A DNA stretch of 55,773 nucleotides from an uncultured Collinsella sp. (GTDB lineage: Bacteria > Actinomycetota > Coriobacteriia > Coriobacteriales > Coriobacteriaceae). The translations under genes and the position numbers were made by a program. The notes under the pieces are model-generated. The model did no database searches, was not told the origin of the DNA, and saw only the letters and a list, made by a program, of their open reading frames with translations. Shown here piece by piece: positions 32,976-41,010 of the stretch. The stretch spans positions 1 through 55,773 of the forward strand of contig CATYJU010000009.1 in assembly GCA_958407995.1 (NCBI GenBank), in the 5' to 3' direction. The number at the start of each line of letters is the position of its first letter. Position 1 is the first letter of the stretch.

Positions 32976-33030
32976 TAGACGCCCTCCCTTCAATATCCAA
33001 GTGGCCAGAATCGCCCAATTCGAATCTGGG

Positions 33031-33064
33031 CAACAAACACCCCCTACTCCGCAGGAGTAAGGGG
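33031..33064 (-). terminator. Probable terminator of the KdgT-like gene
   Basis: On the minus strand CCCC-TTACTCC pairs with GGAGTA-GGGG around TGC, with one bulged base, followed by GTGTTTGTTG. It lies about 100 bases after the permease stop. Confidence 0.55.
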
Positions 33065-33163
33065 AATAATAGCAGAGCGACCGAACGTCACTGCAAGACA
33101 GCTCTCGTTCGGGCGCTCAAACGGCGCGAGTTGCACGCCGGAATCATTGATGGGTATCGATTG

Positions 33164-34186
33164 CTACTCGCCATCGATGTCGGTCGCGACAGCCTCTTCG
33201 ATGGCCTCGACACCGGCAGGCGACAGGTCTTCCTTGCTCTGGCAGAACTTCTTATCGACCCAGCCGGTCAGAATCGGGGCCATGATTGCCGTGATGATGA
33301 CGGCAGTGGCGATCTGCGCATACGCGGTGGGCGCAAGCTCGGCATAGCGCGGAGCGACCTCGGCGAGGGCGACCGGCGTGGTCATGGCCGTGCCGGCAAT
33401 GGTGGAACATGCCACAGCCGCCTTACCATTGCCGCCACACAGGCGCTCGAAGGCAAAGGTAATGGGACCGACGATAAAGAGCGTGATGAGGCCCAGCAGG
33501 ATGCCCGAAATGCCACCGGCGATGAAGCTCGAAAGGCTCATGGACGCACCGAGCTGAAAACCAATTACAGCGATCGCGGGATTGGCGCCGGGAACCAGCA
33601 GGTTCTTGATAAACGGGAACAAGTTGCCCAGGACCATGCCGATAACAAGCGGCAGGATGGATCCGATGATGGTGCCGACGGGGATGTTGGCGAGACCCGA
33701 AACACCAAGGATGATCATCGTGACGGCGGGGCCGGCCGTAAAGAACAGGATACCGACAGCGCCCTGCTCGGACTCATCGCCGAACTCGCCCATGATGCCC
33801 GTATAGAGCGCCATGTTGCAAAACGTAATGCCGCCGATGATGGAAACCGAGCTCAGGCCTAAAAAGTTATCGTTAAAGAAGTACGCGACGCCCAGACCCA
33901 GCGCGGCTGCCACTACAAGCTTAGGAATCAGCACGACGATGCCGGTCTTGATGGCGCCCGGCGTGGACTTAAAGCTGATGCCGGCGCCCACAAACAGCAG
34001 GATCGCGGCGACGATGGTATTGGAACCGCCGCGGCAGGCAGCCGTAAAGAAGCCGCCGATCTCAAAGACCTGCGGACAGAAAGTGTTGAGCAAAAGGCCA
34101 ACGATCATGGGATAGATCATGATGTCGCCCGGGATACGCGGGACTTTGAATTTCTTTTGCTCGTTGGCGGTCGCTCCCTGTGCCAT
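33164..34186 (-). CDS. kdgT: 2-keto-3-deoxygluconate permease (KdgT-like)
   Basis: A 340-residue membrane protein with about ten hydrophobic spans and clear KdgT family blocks: KVPGGxMxxP-like opening (VPRIPGDIMIYPMIVG), LFVGAGISFKSTPGAIKTG, GGITFCNMALYTGIMGEFGD and TAGPAVTMIILG. KdgT imports 2-keto-3-deoxygluconate, a product of pectin and uronate breakdown, with protons. No kdgK, kdgA or uronate gene adjoins it, so its exact substrate is unproved. ATG 34186 has GGGGG about 6 bases before it; the frame runs to 34216. The 237-base spacer upstream holds an ACTTT...AAAGT inverted repeat near 34228-34245. Confidence 0.87.
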   Translation of the reverse strand: MAQGATANEQKKFKVPRIPGDIMIYPMIVGLLLNTFCPQVFEIGGFFTAACRGGSNTIVAAILLFVGAGISFKSTPGAIKTGIVVLIPKLVVAAALGLGVAYFFNDNFLGLSSVSIIGGITFCNMALYTGIMGEFGDESEQGAVGILFFTAGPAVTMIILGVSGLANIPVGTIIGSILPLVIGMVLGNLFPFIKNLLVPGANPAIAVIGFQLGASMSLSSFIAGGISGILLGLITLFIVGPITFAFERLCGGNGKAAVACSTIAGTAMTTPVALAEVAPRYAELAPTAYAQIATAVIITAIMAPILTGWVDKKFCQSKEDLSPAGVEAIEEAVATDIDGE

Positions 34187-34453
34187 GAAACCCCCATTTC
34201 CGCTGACGCGGAACAAAAGACCACGTCATACTTTGCTACAGTAAAGTTTGATCATGGTACCAGAAGAAGCAGACCAGCTCAGTGAGAAATTCGATTCGTT
34301 AGGCCGGGACGCCAAACGTGCCCCGCTCTTATATGAGGCTCAAAACGATATAGAACACGATGCCCGAGACGCAGCAGAAATATCAACCTGCGGCAATAAA
34401 GTTCGCCTACAATTGCCACCGGATCGAAAGACACAACTTTTTAGGAAGTCATT

Positions 34454-35266
34454 ATGACAGCTATCGATCGAGACCGGGCGCGCGCGGCCTTCAAAAGCTA
34501 CACCGATGCCTACGACGCCACCAACCCACGCATCGCGCTCAAAATCGAGCATACGTACCACGTGGCCGAGGCATGCGATGCCGTAGCGCGCGAGCAGGGC
34601 TGGTCGTCAGAAGATATTGACTTGGCGTGGCTTTGCGGCCTGCTACACGATATGGGCCGCTTTGAGCAGTTGCGACGCTGGGACACCTTTAAGGACGTCG
34701 AGAGCATGAGCCATGCAGCGCTGGGCATCGAGGTCCTCTTTGGCGAGAATCCCGCCGATGCACCCGCCGTAACGAGCATCCGCGACTTTATCGATGACCC
34801 GGCAGAGGACGAACTGATCCGCGCGAGCATCGCCCACCACAGCGATTTCCGTCTACCCGCACAGCTCGACGAGCGCACACGGAGCTTCTGCGATATCGTG
34901 CGCGATGGCGACAAGATCGACATTATGCGCACCATCGCCGACAGCACCGTCGACACCATCCTCAAAGTGGATGAGGACACGTTTCTTGCCAGCCACTTCT
35001 CGACACCGGCGCTTACCGCCTTTAACGAGCACCGCTGCGTCACGCGCGATGAGCGCGATGAGCCCGCCGACTTCTTGGTGGGGCTTATCTGCTTTATGTT
35101 TGAGCTCGTCTATCCGGCAAGCCGCGCGCTGGCGCGCGAGCAGGGCGATATCTACCGCCTGCTCGACGCGCCCTTTGGCATTACGCGGCCCTTTACCGAC
35201 CCCGCCGCGCATGCAACCTGGAGCCGCCTTAAGGACGAGCTGCGCCGCTGGCTGGCAAGCGCTTAG
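34454..35266 (+). CDS. HD domain phosphohydrolase
   Basis: A 270-residue soluble protein with the metal-binding HD signature: H(32) in EHTYHVAE, HD of LLHDMGRFEQ near 64-65, HH of IAHHSDFRL near 131 and D of GDKIDIMR near 156. Such proteins cleave phosphate from nucleotides or phosphodiesters; the substrate is not clear. It is a stand-alone HD protein without RelA-type synthetase. AGGAAG lies 6 bases before the ATG. Its TAG overlaps the etfA TAA on the other strand by 4 bases. Confidence 0.87.
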   Translation: MTAIDRDRARAAFKSYTDAYDATNPRIALKIEHTYHVAEACDAVAREQGWSSEDIDLAWLCGLLHDMGRFEQLRRWDTFKDVESMSHAALGIEVLFGENPADAPAVTSIRDFIDDPAEDELIRASIAHHSDFRLPAQLDERTRSFCDIVRDGDKIDIMRTIADSTVDTILKVDEDTFLASHFSTPALTAFNEHRCVTRDERDEPADFLVGLICFMFELVYPASRALAREQGDIYRLLDAPFGITRPFTDPAAHATWSRLKDELRRWLASA

Positions 35267-36468
35267 CACTCGAGCTGAACCAGCAGCTCCTCAACGATCT
35301 CAACGGCATCGCCGACGACCTTGTACTGGGCGGCACCAAAGATGGGGGCATCCGGGTCCTCATTGATGGCGACAATGCACTCCGCCCCACCGATGCCGGC
35401 GAGATGCTGGATAGCACCCGAGACACCGATGCTCACGAGGAGCTTGGGCGAGACCGATACACCCGTCTGGCCAATTTGGTGGCGATACTCCAGCCAGCCG
35501 GCCTCCACCACGGGGCGCGTGCAACCAAGCTCGGCACCCAGGGCATCGGCGAGTTTTCGCATCAGGGGCAGATTCTTCTTGGAGCCGATACCGCGGCCCA
35601 CCACGACCAGACGCTCGGCATCGGCAATTGAGGCCTGCTGTCCCCACTCCTCGGCGGGAATCGAGATCTCGACACGGGCCTTAACGTCATCCGCAAGCAC
35701 TACCTGGGCAATCGTGCCGGAGCGGCTATAGTCAAACTCGGGCGCCTTAAAGATGCCGGGGCGCACCGTTGCCATCTGAGGACGGTGGTTGGGGCAGATA
35801 ATGGTGGCCATCAGGTTGCCGCCAAACGCCGGGCGCGTCTGCTGCAGCAGACCCGTCTCCGTATCCATCGAAAGCACCGTGCAATCGGCCGTAAGGCCCG
35901 TCTGCAAGCGCACGGCCACACCGGGCGCCAGCTCGCGACCAAAGGCGGTCGCGCCGTACAGAATGGCCTCGGGCTTGCGCTCGGCCACCAAATCGCAGAT
36001 CAAGCGGGCGTAGACCTCCGCGTCGTTCTGACGCAAGCGCTCGTCACGACAGACCAGAACTTCGTCCGCACCGGCGCAAATCAGATGCTCCAGGTCCCCG
36101 AGCGAGCCCTCGGGGCTCATGCCGACCAGTGCCACCAGACGGCAGCCGCGGGCATCGGCAAGCTCGCGCCCCTTGCCCATGAGCTCGTAGGCCACAGGAG
36201 CCACGGCGTCGTGCTCGTCAGTCTGCACGAAGACCCAAATGTCTCGATATGCGTCAAGGTCTACCGCACCGGCGGCCTCGTCGCGCTCGATCGAGATGGC
36301 GTTGACGGGGCAGGCGTCGACGCACCCGCCGCACAGGATACAGCCGTCGGTTACGCGGGCACAGCGATTGGGGCGCTCGCCCTCCACCACAATGCCGCCC
36401 GAGGCGCAGGCGCGAACGCAGCGACCACAGCCGATGCAGGCTTCGCTATCGATAATCAGCCCGCTCAT
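35263..36468 (-). CDS. etfA: Electron transfer flavoprotein alpha subunit with two 4Fe-4S sites
   Basis: A 401-residue EtfA fused at its N-terminus to a bacterial-ferredoxin domain: Cys 11, 14, 17, 21 (CIGCGRCVRAC) and 43, 46, 49, 53 (CILCGGCVDAC), which should hold two 4Fe-4S clusters. The FAD-binding C-terminus has VVGRGIGSKKNL, RPVVEAGWLEYRHQIGQTG and SIGVSGAIQHLAG. The ferredoxin-fused EtfA is characteristic of bifurcating or confurcating complexes such as the LctBCD lactate dehydrogenase of Acetobacterium woodii. It directly follows etfB (stop-to-start spacing near zero). Confidence 0.93.
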   Translation of the reverse strand: MSGLIIDSEACIGCGRCVRACASGGIVVEGERPNRCARVTDGCILCGGCVDACPVNAISIERDEAAGAVDLDAYRDIWVFVQTDEHDAVAPVAYELMGKGRELADARGCRLVALVGMSPEGSLGDLEHLICAGADEVLVCRDERLRQNDAEVYARLICDLVAERKPEAILYGATAFGRELAPGVAVRLQTGLTADCTVLSMDTETGLLQQTRPAFGGNLMATIICPNHRPQMATVRPGIFKAPEFDYSRSGTIAQVVLADDVKARVEISIPAEEWGQQASIADAERLVVVGRGIGSKKNLPLMRKLADALGAELGCTRPVVEAGWLEYRHQIGQTGVSVSPKLLVSIGVSGAIQHLAGIGGAECIVAINEDPDAPIFGAAQYKVVGDAVEIVEELLVQLEC

Positions 36469-37284
36469 CTATGCCATCCCCTCGATAATCTTGGCAAGTT
36501 TTACCGCCTGCTCGGACGCCGTTCCCTCAACGGCCTCGCACGTTTGGTCGCGGTCGGGCACAAACGAGCGCACGACCTGCGTCGGTGATCCGGCAAGGCC
36601 GCAACGCGAGGGATCGGCGTTTACGTCGGCAGCGCTGGCCACGCGCACGTCTGCATCCTCGGCCGCGCGAATACCGGCAATACTCGGCATGCGCAGCTGG
36701 CCAATCTCCTTGGCGGTCGTCATCGCACACGGCATCTCCAGGTACACCGTCTCCTCGCCGGCATCGCAGCCATGGACGAGCGCCAGCGAGCCACACGTCG
36801 TAAATCCCGCGCTCTGCACACAGCTCACGTCGGTCACGCAGGGGATCTCAAAGGCGCCGGCCAGCTCGGGGCCGATCTGGGCCGTATCGCCGTCCACTGC
36901 CATCTTGCCGCAGATGAGCAGGTCAAAGTCCTCATCGAGTGCCTCGATGCCGCATTTGAGGGCATAGGTGGTGGCTAGGGTATCGGCACCCGCAAAGGCT
37001 CGGTCGGTCAGCAGCAGCGCGTCGTCGGCACCGCGGGCGATGCAGTCGCGCAGCAGCGATTCGGTCGCGGGGATACCCATCGACACCACCGTCACACGCA
37101 CGTCCATGCCAAAGTCGATAAAGTCGTCCTTCAGCGTTAGCGCACATTCGAGGGCACTTGCATCGAAGGGATTAATGACCGCTTGCTTGCCATCACGCAC
37201 GATAGTATTGGTCTTGGGGTCCATCTTGACCTCGGTGCTTCCGGGCACCGCCTTGACGCACACCACCATATGGAAATCACTCAT
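36469..37284 (-). CDS. etfB: Electron transfer flavoprotein beta subunit
   Basis: A ~271-residue EtfB. Family blocks are VVCVKAVPGSTEVKMDP, INPFDASALECALTLKD, the nucleotide-binding LICGKMAVDGDTAQIGPELA and PCAMTTAKEIGQLRMPSI. In bifurcating Etf proteins the beta subunit binds FAD and contacts NADH; here the motif region is compatible but does not prove bifurcation. The start may be ATG 37284 (GGGGG 9 bases upstream) or the GTG at 37290 that overlaps the stop of the dehydrogenase gene. Confidence 0.94.
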   Translation of the reverse strand: MSDFHMVVCVKAVPGSTEVKMDPKTNTIVRDGKQAVINPFDASALECALTLKDDFIDFGMDVRVTVVSMGIPATESLLRDCIARGADDALLLTDRAFAGADTLATTYALKCGIEALDEDFDLLICGKMAVDGDTAQIGPELAGAFEIPCVTDVSCVQSAGFTTCGSLALVHGCDAGEETVYLEMPCAMTTAKEIGQLRMPSIAGIRAAEDADVRVASAADVNADPSRCGLAGSPTQVVRSFVPDRDQTCEAVEGTASEQAVKLAKIIEGMA

Positions 37285-37286
37285 CT

Positions 37287-38888
37287 TCACGCGCCCCCTT
37301 TCTGGACGAGTTCATCCAAGAGCTTCTCCGTAAACAGGTTGCCGCGACCCAGCTGACCGGTAGGATCGAGCTGGAGTTTGAGACGCGCCGACTCGACCAT
37401 GGCCTCGTGGCCGTACATCGTCTCCAAGAAGCCCGCCTTGATCTTGCCGACGCCGTGTTCGGCAGAAACGGCACCGCCCATGGCCGTGACCTCGGAAGCC
37501 CACTGGGCAAAGAGCTCTCCACCACGACGGTAGTCTTGCGCATCGCGCGGCAGGATGTTCACATGCAGATGGTTGTTCCCGATGTGTCCCCAGGCAGCAG
37601 ACTCAAGCCCGCTTTCGGCCAGCGTGCGGCGATAGAGGGCAACGACATCGGCAAGGCGTGCATTGGGCACCGACATATCCGATCCCAGCTTGGTAATGGT
37701 GGGGTCGGTGCGGCGACGCTCGTCAATGAGCATGTTGACGCTCTCGGGCACCGCGTGGCGGAAGAACCGCTGGCACTCGCGATCGACTTCGGTGCGGGCG
37801 ACCCATGTCGCATCGTCGCGGCCGCCCGCAAGCTCCAGCACCCATCCCAGGTGGTACAGCTCCTCGGTCGCCTGCGCCTCGTCATCGCAGTCGAGCTCCA
37901 CGTAGACACAGACCTTTGCCTCGTCGTCGAGCGCCGGCAGCGAGGCAAACGCTGTCGACTGCTCGCGCTGGCGACGCAGGATATCCAGGGCGCCAGCATC
38001 GAAATACTCAATAGCGGCGGCATGGGACAGCACGGGACGCACGGAATCGGTAAAGAACACGGCCTTGTCTTCGCTATCGAAAAAGCAACTCACACCCCAT
38101 ACGACCGAAGGTGCCGCCTGCAGGGCGATCTCGAGCTCGGTAATGACGCCGAGCGTGCCGCACGCACCGATAAAAAGATCGATGGCGTCCATATCGTCCG
38201 CAACAAAATATCCCGAGGCATTTTTGGTCTTGGGCATGGTGTAGTCAGGAAGATCGAGCTCGAATGTATGACCCTCTGCCGTCACGAGCGACAGGTGGCG
38301 GCCCTGGGCAAAAGCCTCGCCGCGCTGAAGCTCAAGCAAATCGCCATCAGCCAGCGCGACGTGGAGTCCCGTGATATGCGGGCGCATGGGACCGTAAGCG
38401 TAGCTGCGGGCGCCGGAGGCGTTGCATGCCGCCATGCCGCCCGGACAGGCAGATGCCTCGGTGGGATCGGTGGGAAAGAACTGCTCGGGGGACTCTTGGA
38501 ACTCCTCGTAGGCCTCAAGCGATGCCTGGTCCCAACCAGCGGTCGGCAGTACCTTCTTGCTCAGCTGCTTACGCAGCTCCGAGAGCACAACGCCCGGCTC
38601 CACGCGCAGCAGAAATTGGCCTTGTTCATCGCGGCGAAGGCCCAAGTAGCGATTCATACGGGAAGTATTGAGGATATGCCCACCGTGGGGCACGGCACCG
38701 GCGGCAAGGCCGGTTCGGGCGCCCTGAACCGTTACCGGGACACGCTCGGCATGGAGCGTTTCCAAAATGGCACGGACCTCGTCTTCCGTTGTCGGAAACG
38801 AGATGCTCGATGCTTCGCCCGATGCGCGAGATTCATCGCGGCCGTACTCTTCGAACTCGTCGGTGAAGGGTTTGATGGTTGCAGACAC
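37287..38888 (-). CDS. FAD-linked 2-hydroxyacid (D-lactate-type) dehydrogenase
   Basis: A 533-residue GlcD/D-lactate-dehydrogenase-family flavoprotein. An FAD-binding PCMH domain comes first (VTVQGARTGLAAGAVPHGG, then ACPGGMAACNASGARSYAYG), then the FAD-oxidase C-terminal domain with WGHIGNNHLHVNILP and SAEHGVGKIK. Its operon with EtfB and ferredoxin-fused EtfA matches the LctD subunit, which oxidises lactate while passing electrons to NAD+ at the cost of reduced ferredoxin. Glycolate or another 2-hydroxyacid is also possible. The GTG start has AAAGGGGGAG upstream. Its stop overlaps the possible etfB GTG start. Confidence 0.92.
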   Translation of the reverse strand: MSATIKPFTDEFEEYGRDESRASGEASSISFPTTEDEVRAILETLHAERVPVTVQGARTGLAAGAVPHGGHILNTSRMNRYLGLRRDEQGQFLLRVEPGVVLSELRKQLSKKVLPTAGWDQASLEAYEEFQESPEQFFPTDPTEASACPGGMAACNASGARSYAYGPMRPHITGLHVALADGDLLELQRGEAFAQGRHLSLVTAEGHTFELDLPDYTMPKTKNASGYFVADDMDAIDLFIGACGTLGVITELEIALQAAPSVVWGVSCFFDSEDKAVFFTDSVRPVLSHAAAIEYFDAGALDILRRQREQSTAFASLPALDDEAKVCVYVELDCDDEAQATEELYHLGWVLELAGGRDDATWVARTEVDRECQRFFRHAVPESVNMLIDERRRTDPTITKLGSDMSVPNARLADVVALYRRTLAESGLESAAWGHIGNNHLHVNILPRDAQDYRRGGELFAQWASEVTAMGGAVSAEHGVGKIKAGFLETMYGHEAMVESARLKLQLDPTGQLGRGNLFTEKLLDELVQKGGA

Positions 38889-39234
38889 GCGAACTCCCCC
38901 TTTAGCTAACTACAGTGTTTGCAGGGAGATGTTACCGCATCGTTTCGTCGACGTGTTCGAGACCGTCTCCATAATTGGCGATTTTTACGTTCGTGCAATT
39001 CGGCGAGCGGCAAGGCTTCCTCGGCAGACGATGCTTTTGACACATATCGCCCCGCCGTCGCCGATCGCGTAAATGTCGCTCGAAAAAAGTTGAAGTAATT
39101 TTTACTGCCTTTTACCTGCGGAGATGTCAATCCGTCAAGCATTTGGTCAGAAATTGGTCAAGTAGCGGCTGATACGGTCGGCGTCGACAGCCAAAACCGA
39201 TAGAAGTTTTGGTCCCAGAAGCAGGGAGGTTCCC
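38889..39234. other. 346-base intergenic region between divergent operons
   Basis: No gene or RNA was identified. The region carries the promoters of the dehydrogenase-Etf operon (minus) and the surface-protein cassette (plus). A direct repeat of TTGGTCA occurs at about 39145 and 39157, and TTTTTACTGCCTTTTACC lies near 39100. No convincing -35/-10 pair was found. Confidence 0.3.
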
Positions 39235-39531
39235 ATGGCATATTACTGGCCCCAGTACGGCGTCGCCATCGAGGTCGACGACGATCCCTATCTCCTGCCT
39301 TTCGACGAAGAGGCGTTCCCCGATACGGCGGTCTACCACGTCACCACCGATGTTATCTGCGACCCCGAGTCGTTCTCGGCGCTCGCCCACCACATCGCGC
39401 GTATCCACGACATCGAGCTCCCTCACGACTTTGACGAGCTCATCTACTCGCGCCGCCTGATGCTTCACATGCTCTTTGGAGCGGACCCGTCCACGTTCGC
39501 ACGTGTCTACACCACCAAGGACGCCGCATGA
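39235..39531 (+). CDS. Hypothetical cytoplasmic protein, first gene of surface cassette
   Basis: A 98-residue acidic protein without signal peptide or membrane span, opening MAYYWPQYGVAIEVDDDPYL. I do not recognise it. It contains His-rich ALAHHIARIHDIELPHDFD. GGGAGG lies about 6 bases before the ATG. Its stop overlaps the next start (ATGA), so the two are translated together. Because its neighbours are exported, a regulatory or chaperone role is possible but unproved. Confidence 0.7.
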   Translation: MAYYWPQYGVAIEVDDDPYLLPFDEEAFPDTAVYHVTTDVICDPESFSALAHHIARIHDIELPHDFDELIYSRRLMLHMLFGADPSTFARVYTTKDAA

Positions 39532-40037
39532 GTGCGAAGAAGCCGCCCCGCCTCGCAGGACTGGGGCGTCGCAAGAAACTCGTCGTTGTCTGCCTGGCTA
39601 TCGTCTGCGCCCTCATCGCCGTAGGGTTATACGCCTGGCAGTCGCAGCCCGTGCCCGAAGCGGGCGCCTCAGTCACGACGGCAGAGGGCAAATCGCGACA
39701 AGAAATCCAAGATGAGCTCGATGCCATCGTCCGCGACAACATGATGACGATTTCGGTCGCCCCGGTCGCTCAGCTACAGGAGGACGGCAAGCTGCGCGTC
39801 AACGTGCAAAACGTCCAAGACAATAAATTTCCCCAGCGATTCCGCGTCATCCAAAACGACGAGACCATGTACGAATCCGGTGTGGTCGAGACCGGCAAGA
39901 CAATCGAGACGTGCCCCGCCGGCGACATCAAAGAAGGCGAGGCATACATCGAGATCCAGGCACTCGATGCCAAGACCCTCGACAGCCACGGCAATCCGAC
40001 ACGTGTCAAGGTACGGGTTGAGCAAGCCGAGAACTAG
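39528..40037 (+). CDS. Hypothetical membrane-anchored extracellular protein
   Basis: A 169-residue protein with a basic N-terminus (GRRKKLVVV), one membrane span (about residues 18-37) and an extracellular remainder with beta-rich sequence and no cysteine pair other than one Cys in TCPAGD. An N-terminal anchor without signal-peptidase site suggests type II topology. No family recognised. It overlaps the preceding gene by 4 bases and is followed by the signal-peptide proteins of the cassette. Confidence 0.7.
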   Translation: MSAKKPPRLAGLGRRKKLVVVCLAIVCALIAVGLYAWQSQPVPEAGASVTTAEGKSRQEIQDELDAIVRDNMMTISVAPVAQLQEDGKLRVNVQNVQDNKFPQRFRVIQNDETMYESGVVETGKTIETCPAGDIKEGEAYIEIQALDAKTLDSHGNPTRVKVRVEQAEN

Positions 40038-40127
40038 CTTTTTCGGCCGACGCGGCACCGCACGCAATTCACCAGCATTCGTCCAATCATCGCGGGGACG
40101 GCCCGCGGCGAATAGAAAGGAACGACC

Positions 40128-40727
40128 ATGGACATCACCAGGAACATGAACGGAGCCAGAGCGCTCGTCGTGGGCGCAGGGCTCGCGCTCGCGCTCGCAA
40201 TGGGCGCCACCCCGACGCCAGCTATGGCAGCCGGGCGCGCTGGAACAACGAAAGTAATGGTCAGGACCGAGATCGACAACGTTGAGTTCAAAGTTCCGAC
40301 GGTTATTCCCTTCGTCGCCAAGGCCGACGGCACGCTTCAGGGCCCCTCAGAAGACGCGACCACCATCGACAATCATTCGGCCTACGGCATCCATGTCACC
40401 AACATGAAGATCGACGCCATGAACACCTGGACCATTGCCGCCGACGCCAAGGCCGGAACCGCGCAGAACTCCATCGACTTTAAGGTCGGCCCCGACGGCG
40501 CACTCCAGAACGCCAGCGCCGCAATGCAGGGGACGGGCCTCGATCTTTCCAAGAATGCAGCCTTCGACATGGGCTACCAGGGCATTGCCGGCGGCACGGA
40601 CAAAATTAAGCTCAAGACAAGCGGAAACGTCGCCCGCGTCACGCGCGACATCTTCCACGTAACCGGCGAAGGCGATCAGGTTGCAACGATCACCTGGACG
40701 GTCGAGCCCGGTGCGCACACGGCATAA
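40128..40727 (+). CDS. Secreted surface protein, beta-sandwich type
   Basis: A 199-residue protein with a signal peptide cleaved after AMA near residue 34. The mature part (VPTVIPFVAKADGTLQGPSE, DNHSAYGIHVTNMKIDAM) has the pattern I associate with small Gram-positive surface or pilin-like beta-sandwich proteins found in Coriobacteria. It lacks an LPXTG anchor. GAAAGGA lies about 6 bases before the ATG. The C-terminal domain of the 41011-42441 protein seems to be of the same kind. Confidence 0.72.
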   Translation: MDITRNMNGARALVVGAGLALALAMGATPTPAMAAGRAGTTKVMVRTEIDNVEFKVPTVIPFVAKADGTLQGPSEDATTIDNHSAYGIHVTNMKIDAMNTWTIAADAKAGTAQNSIDFKVGPDGALQNASAAMQGTGLDLSKNAAFDMGYQGIAGGTDKIKLKTSGNVARVTRDIFHVTGEGDQVATITWTVEPGAHTA

Positions 40728-40992
40728 GGCCGTCGCCCTGGCCGCCGCCGTCAGTATCCTAGCGTTTGCGCCAGCCATGGCCTTTGCCCAGCAAGAACAG
40801 GCGCAGGCCGCCACGCAAGTGACGGTCGACCTCTCGGAGCTCGACCGCGGCAACCGCGAGGAACCGTTGGCGCAGACAGACGACAGACGATGGCTCTTGG
40901 CAGCAGGCGCCACGGCAGCAGGCGCGGGAACCGCCGGCCTCGGTCTGCACATCAAACGCAGCCAGAAACGAAACACGGACAGGCCGCACTAA
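40711..40992 (+). CDS. Small secreted protein with C-terminal membrane span
   Basis: A 93-residue protein from GTG 40711, overlapping the previous gene by 17 bases. A signal peptide ends AFA near residue 26, then a short polar stretch, then a C-terminal hydrophobic segment (WLLAAGATAAGAGTAGLGL) and a basic tail (KRSQKRN). This layout resembles a sortase-anchored protein, but no LPXTG is present; DDRRW occupies the place where it would be. The TTG at 40681 is an alternative start with a longer N-terminus. Confidence 0.6.
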   Translation: MRTRHKAVALAAAVSILAFAPAMAFAQQEQAQAATQVTVDLSELDRGNREEPLAQTDDRRWLLAAGATAAGAGTAGLGLHIKRSQKRNTDRPH

Positions 40993-41010
40993 ATTAGCTA
41001 AGGAGACCCC

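Noticed and set aside
34248..34457. Plus-strand 69-codon frame ahead of the HD gene
   Set aside because: No ribosome binding site, no homology seen, and it covers the likely promoter of the HD gene and the KdgT-like gene.
37407..38909. 500-codon plus-strand frame opposite the FAD dehydrogenase
   Set aside because: The minus-strand product carries full flavoprotein motifs, and the plus-strand one does not resemble any protein.
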